A stretch of DNA of 9,000 bases from Propionibacteriaceae bacterium. GTDB taxonomy: Bacteria; Actinomycetota; Actinomycetes; Propionibacteriales; Propionibacteriaceae. The stretch covers positions 1 to 9,000 of the forward strand of contig JAICEV010000121.1 of NCBI GenBank assembly GCA_025923975.1, given 5' to 3'. Made by a program: the position numbers and the translations under genes. Numbering within the stretch: position 1 is the first letter of the stretch; each line of letters opens with the position of its first letter. This document shows, one piece after another, positions 1 to 5,415 of the stretch. Below the pieces are notes generated by a model that saw only the letters and a list, made by a program, of their open reading frames with translations, was not told the origin of the DNA and did not search any database.

Positions 1-16
1 AGATCATTTACTCTGG

Positions 17-1375
17 CTATGTCAGCGATGGTTCGACATTCTGGTTGGCCCGGAACACGTTGTCAGGGTCGAAGGTTCTCTTGAGCGCGGCAAGCTGCGA
101 GTAGTTCTCCCCGTACGCCGCCTTGACCCGCTCCGTGCCCTCATCACCGAGGTTGTTCACGTATACCGACTCCTCGAGATATGGCTGCATCGCCCGGAAC
201 AACGCTCTGGTCCAGGCCATGTTGCGATCCGACTCGGTCGGATCGGACCACTGCGACAGGATGAGGAAGTCGTACTGCTCGGCCCGGTGGGGGAAGGCGG
301 TGGCCGATGGGGGGATACGGCTCGCCACTCCGTGCATCTGTTGCAAGCCGACGCTGCTGGCGGAGGAGGGCATCAGAGGAAGGGATTGAAGCAGGGTCTT
401 GATGGCGCCGTCGGTGAGATCTCGCAGCCAGCCAGACTTCCAATAGTGCAATCGACCGGATGGAAACCTCTCGTCGAGAGCGCTCTGCAGCGCCGTGTAG
501 GGCAAGGGTTGGATGCCGTCGTCCATCGGCGACTGGAAAGTGCGCAGCGGATGCAGCAGCTGTTCGCCCTCCTCAATCGGACCGCAATAGCAGACCGCGA
601 TCGACAGCATGGCCGCCCCGGTCGGAGTCCGTGCGAACGACACCGCTGTGGACAGCTCGTCCGGAGCCGCCTTGACGAACTCGTCATAGAAGCGAAGCAC
701 GCGCGGCGCCATGCTCAACGGATACGACAGGACGCCTGCCAGTACCAGGTCGACCGGATGGAGTTGATATTCGAAGGTGGTGACGACTCCGAAGTTGCCG
801 CCACCACCTCGGATACCCCAGAACAAGTCCTCGCTCTCCTGCGTACTAGCCCTCAGCAGCTGTCCGTCAGCGGTCACTATGTCGACGGATATCAGGTTGT
901 CGCAGGCGAGTCCATAGCGGCCGTTGAGCCAGCCCAACCCGCCGCCGAGCGTGAGCCCTGAGATCCCTGTCACTGACACGACGCCGAGCGTCGTTGCCAA
1001 CCCGAACGCCTGCGTGGCGCGGTCGAACTCGCCCAATGTGAGCCCGGCCTCGGCACGAGCCGTCCGTGTCTCTGGATCAACCTGGACGACTTTCATCCGG
1101 GACAGGTCAAGCATGATTGCGCCGTCACCCACCGCGTGCCCCGCGACGCCGTGACCGCCCCCACGTACCGAGATGGGGAAGCCATGTCGACGTGCGAACT
1201 CGATGCAGCGCACCACGTCGGACGCATCCACAGGCTGGAGAACGGCCAGCGGGCGTCGATCAATCATGCCGTTGAACACCGCGCGTGCCTCGTCGTAGCC
1301 AGCGTCGTCGGGCCAGATCATCTGACCCCGCAGACCAGACCCGAGCTCGCGACGAACAGATGTGCCAGAAATCAT
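17..1375 (-). CDS. FAD-binding oxidoreductase, BBE (berberine bridge enzyme-like) family
   Basis: A 452-residue flavoprotein of the FAD_binding_4 plus BBE architecture, which oxidises small organic molecules using covalently bound FAD and O2. The FAD domain covers about residues 40-205. It shows RGGGH at 71-75, where His75 is the expected 8-alpha-histidyl FAD attachment residue, the Gly-rich GLTLGGGLGW at 140-149, and GGGGNFGVVT at 190-199. The substrate domain is at about 210-400 and the C-terminal BBE motif (YVNNLGDEG ... FDPDNVFRANQN) at about 405-446. In bicovalent BBE enzymes a Cys lies in the segment that here reads GVVSVTG (131-137), so this is probably the monocovalent His-only type. 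The length is usual for the family. The ATG start has no strong ribosome binding site. The gene is divergent from the LysR regulator 60 bp away, which probably controls it. No signal peptide is seen, so it is probably cytoplasmic. The substrate is unknown; sugar, alkaloid or secondary-metabolite oxidation are all possible. Confidence 0.92.
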   Translation of the reverse strand: MISGTSVRRELGSGLRGQMIWPDDAGYDEARAVFNGMIDRRPLAVLQPVDASDVVRCIEFARRHGFPISVRGGGHGVAGHAVGDGAIMLDLSRMKVVQVDPETRTARAEAGLTLGEFDRATQAFGLATTLGVVSVTGISGLTLGGGLGWLNGRYGLACDNLISVDIVTADGQLLRASTQESEDLFWGIRGGGGNFGVVTTFEYQLHPVDLVLAGVLSYPLSMAPRVLRFYDEFVKAAPDELSTAVSFARTPTGAAMLSIAVCYCGPIEEGEQLLHPLRTFQSPMDDGIQPLPYTALQSALDERFPSGRLHYWKSGWLRDLTDGAIKTLLQSLPLMPSSASSVGLQQMHGVASRIPPSATAFPHRAEQYDFLILSQWSDPTESDRNMAWTRALFRAMQPYLEESVYVNNLGDEGTERVKAAYGENYSQLAALKRTFDPDNVFRANQNVEPSLT

Positions 1376-1435
1376 GCAAATCAGTCTGGTGACCTGGCTT
1401 CATAAGCACAAACGAAGTTACGATTGGTATCCATC
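1376..1435. promoter_or_regulatory. divergent promoter/operator region between oxidoreductase and LysR genes
   Basis: This 60-bp gap must hold the start signals of both divergent genes. It contains a CTTC-N12-GAAG inverted repeat (1398-1401 and 1414-1417), overlapped by TAA-N12-TTA (1403-1405 and 1418-1420). Several T-N11-A spacings of the kind bound by LysR-type regulators occur here, for example T1403 to A1415. On the minus strand a TTGTGC/CAGACT pair with a 17-nt spacer is a weak promoter candidate for the oxidoreductase. The role as LysR operator is inferred from layout and not proven by a strong match. Confidence 0.45.
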
Positions 1436-2389
1436 ATGAACGCTACTGGTTCAGAGTGGTCCGGTCTGGAGATTCGGCACCTCCTGGCGCTGGTGGCTGT
1501 GGTGGAGAACGGCACGTTCAGTGCGGCTGCCGAGCAGCTGGGCTATACCCAGTCGGCGGTGAGCCAACAGATCGGCATCCTGGAACGCATCGTCGGCGCG
1601 CCGCTGTTCGAGCGCCCAGGCGGCCGGCGTCCGGTGCAGCTCACGGCGGCCGGACAAATGCTGCTGACACACGCTCGGGTGGTTATCGCCCGTGTCAGCG
1701 CCGCTGCCGCAGACCTGCGAGCGCTGGCATCCGGTGAACATGGCGAGCTGCGGGTCGGGACATTGCCGAGCGTCGGCACCAAGATTCTGCCTCGCCTTCT
1801 TGGAACCTTCCGTGCGGAGTGGCCGGGAATCCAGATAGTGCTGCATGAATCGCGGGAGTCCGCCGATCTGATCCATGCCGTCGAGTCCGGCGACATCGAC
1901 GTGACCTTCATCGACATCGGCCCGTACGAGACAGGGTTGCTGCAGGTCCGCCGCCTCCTCGATGACCCGATGGTGCTCGTGGCGCCCGCAGGTGCACCCG
2001 AGGCAGGACGGCGTACGGTGAGTATCGACGACGTCGCACACCTTCCGATGATCGGCACCCGCAACCCAGGATGCAGACAGATCATCGACAACGCCTTCCG
2101 GCAGGCCGCAGTCTTGCCGACTTATGTCTTCCGTTCCGACGACACCCCGACCATCCAGGGCCTCATCGGCTCAGGCCTGGCCTACGCCGTGTTGCCGCTC
2201 CTCACAGTGGACGAAAACGATCCAAATGTGGCAGTTATCCCCATCCGACCTGAGCCTCCGCCGCGCCGCCTCGGCATCGCATGGCATCCCGACCGCAGGC
2301 CGCCAGCCGCCGTGCTGCCCTTTGTCGGGGCGGCAGCCGAAATCTGTCGCGACCTCCGCGAGCAGTGGTCGGCGTCGCGTGCCGCGTGA
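1436..2389 (+). CDS. LysR family transcriptional regulator
   Basis: A 317-residue LysR-type regulator. The N-terminal winged HTH covers about residues 13-72: LEIRHLLALVAVVENGTFSAAAEQLGYTQ followed by the recognition helix QSAVSQQIGILER, then GAPLFERPGGRRPVQLTAAG. A linker helix follows, and from about residue 105 a periplasmic-binding-protein-like effector domain (GELRVGTLPSVGTKILPRLL; ESGDIDVTFID; IGSGLAYAVLPLL). The length is normal for the family. Two starts are possible. The ATG at 1436 is the conventional one but has no good ribosome binding site. A TTG at 1424, four codons upstream, has GAAG (1414-1417) at a suitable distance. The gene is divergent from the FAD oxidoreductase, so it most likely activates or represses that gene, and possibly the downstream redox genes, in response to a small molecule. 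The target and ligand are inferred from layout only. Confidence 0.93.
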   Translation: MNATGSEWSGLEIRHLLALVAVVENGTFSAAAEQLGYTQSAVSQQIGILERIVGAPLFERPGGRRPVQLTAAGQMLLTHARVVIARVSAAAADLRALASGEHGELRVGTLPSVGTKILPRLLGTFRAEWPGIQIVLHESRESADLIHAVESGDIDVTFIDIGPYETGLLQVRRLLDDPMVLVAPAGAPEAGRRTVSIDDVAHLPMIGTRNPGCRQIIDNAFRQAAVLPTYVFRSDDTPTIQGLIGSGLAYAVLPLLTVDENDPNVAVIPIRPEPPPRRLGIAWHPDRRPPAAVLPFVGAAAEICRDLREQWSASRAA

Positions 2390-2414
2390 CCACCGCTGAT
2401 AGTCCGGCCCGTTG

Positions 2415-2489
2415 GTGAAAGACGCGCGAGACATACAGGTACCGCAGGCCGATGAGTTGCCGGCCCTGGCCGAGTCGACCAGAACATGA
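2415..2489 (+). CDS. possible 24-residue upstream ORF overlapping the PPOX gene start
   Basis: A GTG-initiated 24-codon ORF reads VKDARDIQVPQADELPALAE and ends at a TGA (2487-2489) that overlaps the ATG of the next gene as ATGA, a geometry typical of translational coupling. No convincing ribosome binding site precedes the GTG, and a stop lies in frame just upstream at 2400-2402. The sequence resembles the first residues of GNAT acetyltransferases (a basic start, then a D/E-LPAL segment), so it could be a leader peptide, a gene remnant or chance. It sits alone in the 96-bp gap after the LysR gene, and nothing else is visible there. Confidence 0.22.
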   Translation: MKDARDIQVPQADELPALAESTRT

Positions 2490-3007
2490 CAACCGGAAAG
2501 ATTGACCCGAGGTACGGCGACCCGTCGGCCACCGCTCCACCGTGGGATGACATCGAGCGCCTTCTAACCGACGCGCAGCTCTACTGGATCATCACCGTCC
2601 GCACGGACGGCCGCCCGCACGCCGTACCACTCGTGGGCGTCTGGCACCACGGCGCGTTCGCGTTCTGTACCGGCGCGGAGGAGCAGAAGCAGCGCAACCT
2701 CGACGCCAACCCGCTTGTGGCGGTAACGACAGGCACCACCGGTGCGGGCGGCTGGAATGTCGGCAAGGACATCGTCGTCGAGGGCACAGCACTGCGGGTG
2801 ACAGCAGCCGAGGCGCTGCAGACGCTGGCTGACGCGTGGTTCGCCAAATACGGCGAAGACTGGAGTTTCGAGGTCCGCGGCCAGGAGTTCGTCGAACTGA
2901 GCCATTCCGGCGGAAGTACCGAGGGAGGCGCCCGGGTCTACCAGGTGAAGCCCGCCAAGGTCATCGCGTTCGGCAACGCCCACGGCCAGACCACCTACCG
3001 CTTTTGA
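2486..3007 (+). CDS. pyridoxamine 5'-phosphate oxidase-fold protein, probable F420/flavin-dependent (FDOR-B-like)
   Basis: A 173-residue protein with the split-beta-barrel PPOX fold. The core begins at about residue 22 with DDIERLLTDAQLYWIITVRTDGRPHAVPLVGVWHHGAFAFCTG, the hallmark first strands of this family. It continues with the cofactor-phosphate-facing EEQKQRNLDANPLVAVTTG (65-83) and KDIVVEGTALRV (94-105). A helix (TLADAWFAKYG) and a final strand (ARVYQVKPAKVIAFG, 149-163) close the barrel. Actinobacterial members of this type bind F420 or flavin and reduce or oxidise small molecules in the cytoplasm; the real cofactor cannot be told from sequence. The length is a little above the family norm of about 130-150. 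It is the first gene of a tight plus-strand trio with an LLM-class enzyme 41 bp downstream. The ATG start fits the domain boundary, though the ribosome binding site is weak. Confidence 0.85.
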   Translation: MTTGKIDPRYGDPSATAPPWDDIERLLTDAQLYWIITVRTDGRPHAVPLVGVWHHGAFAFCTGAEEQKQRNLDANPLVAVTTGTTGAGGWNVGKDIVVEGTALRVTAAEALQTLADAWFAKYGEDWSFEVRGQEFVELSHSGGSTEGGARVYQVKPAKVIAFGNAHGQTTYRF

Positions 3008-3048
3008 GACCTTGGTGGAAGAGGCGGCGTCCCGGGTAGATCTTCGGT

Positions 3049-3873
3049 ATGGAATTCGGTCTCGGATACTTTCCCACCTACGACGGCATGCGGCCCGGCG
3101 AGGTTGCGCGGATGGCCGAGGAGCGCGGCTATAACGCGATCTACTTCGCTGAGCACACCCATATCCCGGCCGCGGAGACCGACCGCGCGCCCGGGCAGCC
3201 GTTACCGGCCAAGTACTGGCGCCTGTACGACCTCTTCGTCGCGCTCACCGCCGCCGCGGAGGCGACCCGCAATATCCGCGTGGCCAGCGGCATCTGCCTG
3301 GTCGTCGAACGTGACCCGATCATAACGGCGAAAGAGGTCGCGAGCGTCGACCACTTGTCCGGCGGACGACTGGAGTTCGGGGTAGGCGCGGGCTGGAACC
3401 GGACAGAGATGCGCAATCACGGCACCGACCCACGCGTCCGGATGGCCGTCATGCGGGAGCGGGTCGAGGCGATGAAGGAGATCTGGACGCAAGACGAGGC
3501 CAGCTACCACGGCAAGTACGTCAACTTCGACCGGATCTGGTCGTGGCCCAAGCCGGCGCAATGGCCACACCCACCGGTCCTCGTTGGCGGCGCCGGCCCC
3601 ACCGTCCTCGATCGCGTACTTGGGTTCGGCGATGCTTGGTTCCCCAACTACCACCCCGAGGTGTACGACCGCATCGCCGAGCTGCGCGCCCGTGCCGACC
3701 GCCCCGTCCGGGTGCAGGTGATGAGCGTGCCAGCCGATCCAAAGGTGTTCGAGAAACTCCGGGATGCTGGCGTCAAGCGGGTCGCGCGGTGGTTTCCGTC
3801 CGGGCCGCGCTGGCGCCTCGAACAGGCCCTGGAGGAGTGGGAGAAGGCGATCACGGAGTACAACCCGGCGTGA
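3049..3873 (+). CDS. LLM class F420-dependent oxidoreductase (TIGR03619-like)
   Basis: A 274-residue luciferase-like monooxygenase-fold (TIM barrel) enzyme. Visible family marks are MEFGLGYFPTYDGM at the N-terminus, YNAIYFAEHTHIP (28-40) on strand 2, and the cofactor-binding region IRVASGICLVVERDPIITAKEVASVD (76-101). The most diagnostic is SGGRLEFGVGAGWN (104-117), followed by YHGKYVNFDRIWSWPKP (153-169) and PPVLVGGAGP (175-184). Actinobacterial proteins with this pattern usually use reduced F420 (some use FMN) for hydride transfer to or from small substrates. The length is typical of the shorter TIGR03619-type members. It lies 41 bp after a PPOX-fold gene, and its TGA is shared with the GTG start of the next gene, so the three are probably one transcript. 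The substrate is unknown. Confidence 0.92.
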   Translation: MEFGLGYFPTYDGMRPGEVARMAEERGYNAIYFAEHTHIPAAETDRAPGQPLPAKYWRLYDLFVALTAAAEATRNIRVASGICLVVERDPIITAKEVASVDHLSGGRLEFGVGAGWNRTEMRNHGTDPRVRMAVMRERVEAMKEIWTQDEASYHGKYVNFDRIWSWPKPAQWPHPPVLVGGAGPTVLDRVLGFGDAWFPNYHPEVYDRIAELRARADRPVRVQVMSVPADPKVFEKLRDAGVKRVARWFPSGPRWRLEQALEEWEKAITEYNPA

Positions 3874-4292
3874 CACCGCACCAGGCAAGGCGGCGGTTCG
3901 CCGCCGCCCGCGTGGCCCGCCTCGCGACTGCCGACGCTGCCGGCCGACCGCACATCGTGCCGGTCACGTTCGCAGTCGACGGCGACGTCGTCTACAGCGC
4001 AGTCGACGCCAAACCCAAGCGAGGCACTGCGCTCAAGCGGCTCACCAACGTCGCGGCCAACCCGGCCGTCGCACTGCTCGTCGACCATTACGCCGACGAC
4101 TGGAACGAACTGTGGTGGGTACGCGCCGATGGCACCGGCCGCGTGGTCGAGCCGGAGAACCCCGAGGGCGTACACGCCCTGGCGCTGCTCGCCGACCGCT
4201 ACCCGCGCTTCGCCGCCCGCGGGGCCGTGCTCGCCGTCGACGTACACCGCTGGTCTGGTTGGGCCGCGTCGGCCGCGATTGAGGAAGACTGA
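3870..4292 (+). CDS. PPOX class F420-dependent oxidoreductase, TIGR03668-like
   Basis: A 140-residue split-beta-barrel protein. The GTG start at 3870 overlaps the preceding stop in a GTGA arrangement (3870-3873), which implies translational coupling with the LLM gene. The reading frame stays open upstream to 3543, but that extension is antisense-like Arg/Pro-rich text inside the LLM gene and is not part of the protein. Residues 8-37 (RRFAAARVARLATADAAGRPHIVPVTFAVDG) give the classic first strands. DAKPKRGTALKRLTNVAANPAVALLVDHYADDWNELWWVRADGTGRV (46-92) matches the TIGR03668 signature with its Trp-rich YxDDWxxLWWVR segment. The end, VHRWSGWAAS (125-134), is also typical. Related actinobacterial proteins bind F420. 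It acts in the cytoplasm; its reaction is unknown. Together with the two upstream genes it forms an F420-type redox set. Confidence 0.88.
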   Translation: MTPHQARRRFAAARVARLATADAAGRPHIVPVTFAVDGDVVYSAVDAKPKRGTALKRLTNVAANPAVALLVDHYADDWNELWWVRADGTGRVVEPENPEGVHALALLADRYPRFAARGAVLAVDVHRWSGWAASAAIEED

Positions 4293-4422
4293 GACCAAGA
4301 CTCGACGCACGTCAGTTCATCCCAGGTGCTGGCGCGCTTCTGGCCAAGTCGATGGCGGCCCGCAACCACTGCAATCCGGAATCGCGTTCTGCTCGGCGAG
4401 ATTGACTGAGAACGCTGCAGGG
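4293..4422. other. intergenic stretch without a recognisable gene
   Basis: No convincing start, ribosome binding site or terminator is seen between the PPOX gene and the doubtful ORF that follows. On the minus strand, the frame of the 4423-4707 ORF continues beyond its TAG as an open stretch to a TGA at 4312-4314, reading about 38 codons (including SGLQWLRAAIDLARSAPAPG). This has protein-like composition but no start of its own. It may be the end of a decayed gene or chance. Confidence 0.4.
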
Positions 4423-4707
4423 CTATTCGCTGGGCTGCGGCACCTCGCACTGGATCTTCGGGTTGGCGCCGAGATAGTTCAGGGGTCCGGCAAGAATAGT
4501 GACGACGGTCGTGCTCACTTTGGCACAGTTAGTCGACGACCCGCTGAGTAGTCCCGTTGCCACGCTGCGAAGGCACCAATCACGACCCAGATCACAAACA
4601 AGACTGCTATTACACGGATTATCACGACTCTGATCTACCACAAGATCTGATGAGACACCGGGAACAATCGAGGCCAGCTGGGCCACCGCATCCCAGCTGA
4701 TGATCAT
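4423..4707 (-). CDS. doubtful hypothetical ORF with several cysteines
   Basis: The ATG at 4707 gives 94 residues (MIISWDAVAQLASIVPGV ... NPKIQCEVPQPSE); the open frame extends to 4851 in Arg/Pro-rich, unlikely protein. Five Cys lie between about residues 30 and 90 (PCNSSLVC, DWC, NCAK, IQC), which would suit a small secreted disulphide protein. However, there is no signal peptide and no ribosome binding site before the ATG. The DNA is more AT-rich than the genes around it, with less of the G/C third-position bias. I do not recognise a family. It may be noncoding, or a degraded or transferred gene. It lies in the same orientation as the broken GGCT-like gene upstream of it. Confidence 0.2.
   Translation of the reverse strand: MIISWDAVAQLASIVPGVSSDLVVDQSRDNPCNSSLVCDLGRDWCLRSVATGLLSGSSTNCAKVSTTVVTILAGPLNYLGANPKIQCEVPQPSE
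4675..4699. repeat. 8-bp inverted repeat (hairpin) CAGCTGGG / CCCAGCTG
   Basis: Perfect 8-bp arms (4675-4682 and 4692-4699) enclose a 9-nt loop. The stem is GC-rich and would form a stable RNA hairpin on either strand. No T-run follows on either side, but actinobacterial terminators often lack one. It lies between the doubtful ORF region and the upstream part of the 4769 remnant, so it could be a terminator or a protein-binding site. Confidence 0.4.
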
Positions 4708-4725
4708 GAGCCGTGGTGTACTTTG

Positions 4726-4750
4726 GTCCCCTGATGGGACGCAAAGTCCC
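4726..4750. promoter_or_regulatory. alternating GTCCC-GGGAC-GTCCC repeat before a ribosome binding site
   Basis: Three 5-bp blocks alternate at exactly 5-bp spacing: GTCCC (4726-4730), ctgat, GGGAC (4736-4740), gcaaa, GTCCC (4746-4750). The middle block can pair with either flank, so two mutually exclusive hairpins are possible. As DNA, the GGGAC/GTCCC half-sites recall the DosR/DevR-type hypoxia operators of actinobacteria (GGGAC-N4-GTCCC). The spacing here is 5, and flanking bases match only partly, so this link is weak. The unit lies 7 bp upstream of a strong GAAGGAG ribosome binding site (4757-4763), consistent with control of whatever began at 4769. Confidence 0.4.
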
Positions 4751-4768
4751 AACGGTGAAGGAGCAGCA

Positions 4769-4871
4769 GTGAGCACGGCTCTCCGACCGCGACCAGTCGG
4801 TCGAGGTTGCCATCGACGCCGGTGCCGTCCGTTGGGTCGGTGTGGAGGCACGAGGCGAGACAGAGGACTAA
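4769..4871 (+). pseudogene. short plus-strand coding remnant, unidentified
   Basis: The GTG at 4769 sits 5 nt after a strong GAAGGAG motif and begins MSTALR. The protein-like continuation (DQSVEVAIDAGAVRWVGVEA, then RGETED and a TAA at 4869-4871) is in the next frame. The two join if one base near 4787 is skipped, giving about 33 residues. In its own frame the GTG ORF runs on as Arg/Pro/Cys-rich text to 4963. The TAA overlaps the TAG of the convergent GGCT-like gene (CTAA, 4868-4871), a common tail-to-tail arrangement that supports this as a true gene end. No family is recognised. The SVE-x-AI ... RW ... RG pattern faintly recalls dodecin, but too little remains to claim it. It could equally be chance. 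Confidence 0.3.
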
Positions 4872-5262
4872 GACGGGACGCTCGATTCGAGGTAGACCCG
4901 CAGTACGTAAATGGACGCGTTGACCTCGCCTGCGGCAGTCCTAACGCTAGTCACCACTGTTGATAGCCAGGTCCTTCGAACTCATCGAGGCGTGACCAGT
5001 GGTCTGGAAGCTGCATCGACTCAAAGACCTGGACGCGGATCGCCGAGCCTTCGGGGTCGAGGATGAGCGCCGGGTAGCCGAGACTGGCGCCCCAACCGGC
5101 ATCAATCAGCTTCCCGTAGACATGGCCCTCCGACCAACGGCCTTCAAGACTGTCGAGCTGGTGATGATTCGGGCGGCCTGGAGCCAGTGACCCGTATGTG
5201 GCCAACCGGTAGCGGGCCCCATTGGGAGCAGATCCACCTTCTCGCTGGCGATCCGCAGCCAC
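4868..5262 (-). pseudogene. gamma-glutamylcyclotransferase-like (GGCT/AIG2 family) gene, frameshifted
   Basis: The intact first part (GTG at 5262, stop at 4951) reads YRLATYGSLAPGRPNHHQLDSLEGRW ... RLDEFEGPGYQ. This contains the family's YGSLxPG substrate loop at about residues 23-29 and the FEGPGY segment whose Glu (about residue 95) is the expected catalytic acid. After the CAA codon (4960-4962) only two bases (CA) stand where a codon is expected. The next frame then continues without interruption as VVTSVRTAAGEVNASIYVLR and stops at TAG 4868-4870. This is the normal C-terminal strand of the family, so a single base has been lost at 4958-4959, probably from a CGN Arg codon. Repaired, the protein is about 131 residues, a normal length. 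The start is supported by GGGAGG five bases before the GTG. Family members cleave gamma-glutamyl amines or peptides. As sequenced the product lacks its last third and is probably inactive, unless the indel is a sequencing error. Confidence 0.85.
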
Positions 5263-5292
5263 CTGTGCCTCCCGTTTGAAGATCTGCCACCT

Positions 5293-5315
5293 AACCTATC
5301 GGCGCTGCTCAGCGC
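5293..5315 (-). promoter_or_regulatory. candidate promoter and palindrome upstream of the GGCT-like gene
   Basis: On the minus strand, TAGGTT (5298 to 5293) is a TANNNT-type -10 element about 30 bp before the GTG start. Just upstream of it, in the spacer towards -35, is the near-perfect palindrome GCGCTG-ct-CAGCGC (5302-5315), a plausible repressor site. No clear -35 was found. This rests on motif shape only. Confidence 0.3.
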
Positions 5316-5382
5316 AAGACCGGCCGCCGGGACCCAGCGCCGAGATGGGAAGCCCTAGTGGGGCGTCGATGACAAAAAGGGA

Positions 5383-5412
5383 TAGGGTCTACTCCAGCAT
5401 CTCGGGGGAGGT
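5383..5412 (+). promoter_or_regulatory. -10 element and strong ribosome binding site of the glycerophosphotransferase gene
   Basis: TAGGGT (5383-5388) fits the TANNNT -10 consensus and would start transcription close to 5395, giving a leader of about 20 nt. GGGGGAGGT (5404-5412) is a very strong Shine-Dalgarno sequence 3 nt before the ATG at 5416 and fixes that start. No good -35 hexamer is visible at the matching distance. Confidence 0.45.
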
Positions 5413-5415
5413 CAC

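Noticed and set aside
287..961. Long plus-strand open frame (224 codons) opposite the FAD oxidoreductase
   Set aside because: Antisense shadow in high-GC DNA; Arg/Gln-rich composition, no family motif, and the minus-strand frame is a clear enzyme.
1451..2041. Minus-strand open frame (196 codons) opposite the LysR gene
   Set aside because: No family signal and unlikely composition; the LysR frame has full domain signatures.
3543..3869. Upstream extension of the second PPOX gene's open frame inside the LLM gene
   Set aside because: Arg/Pro-rich text with no domain. The GTG at 3870, overlapping the LLM stop, gives a normal family length.
3202..3888. Minus-strand open frame (228 codons) opposite the LLM gene
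   Set aside because: Shadow ORF; the opposite strand encodes an unmistakable LLM enzyme.
4708..4851. Upstream extension of the doubtful minus-strand ORF
   Set aside because: Arg/Pro-rich and crosses the plus-strand ribosome binding site and repeat; no ribosome binding site of its own.
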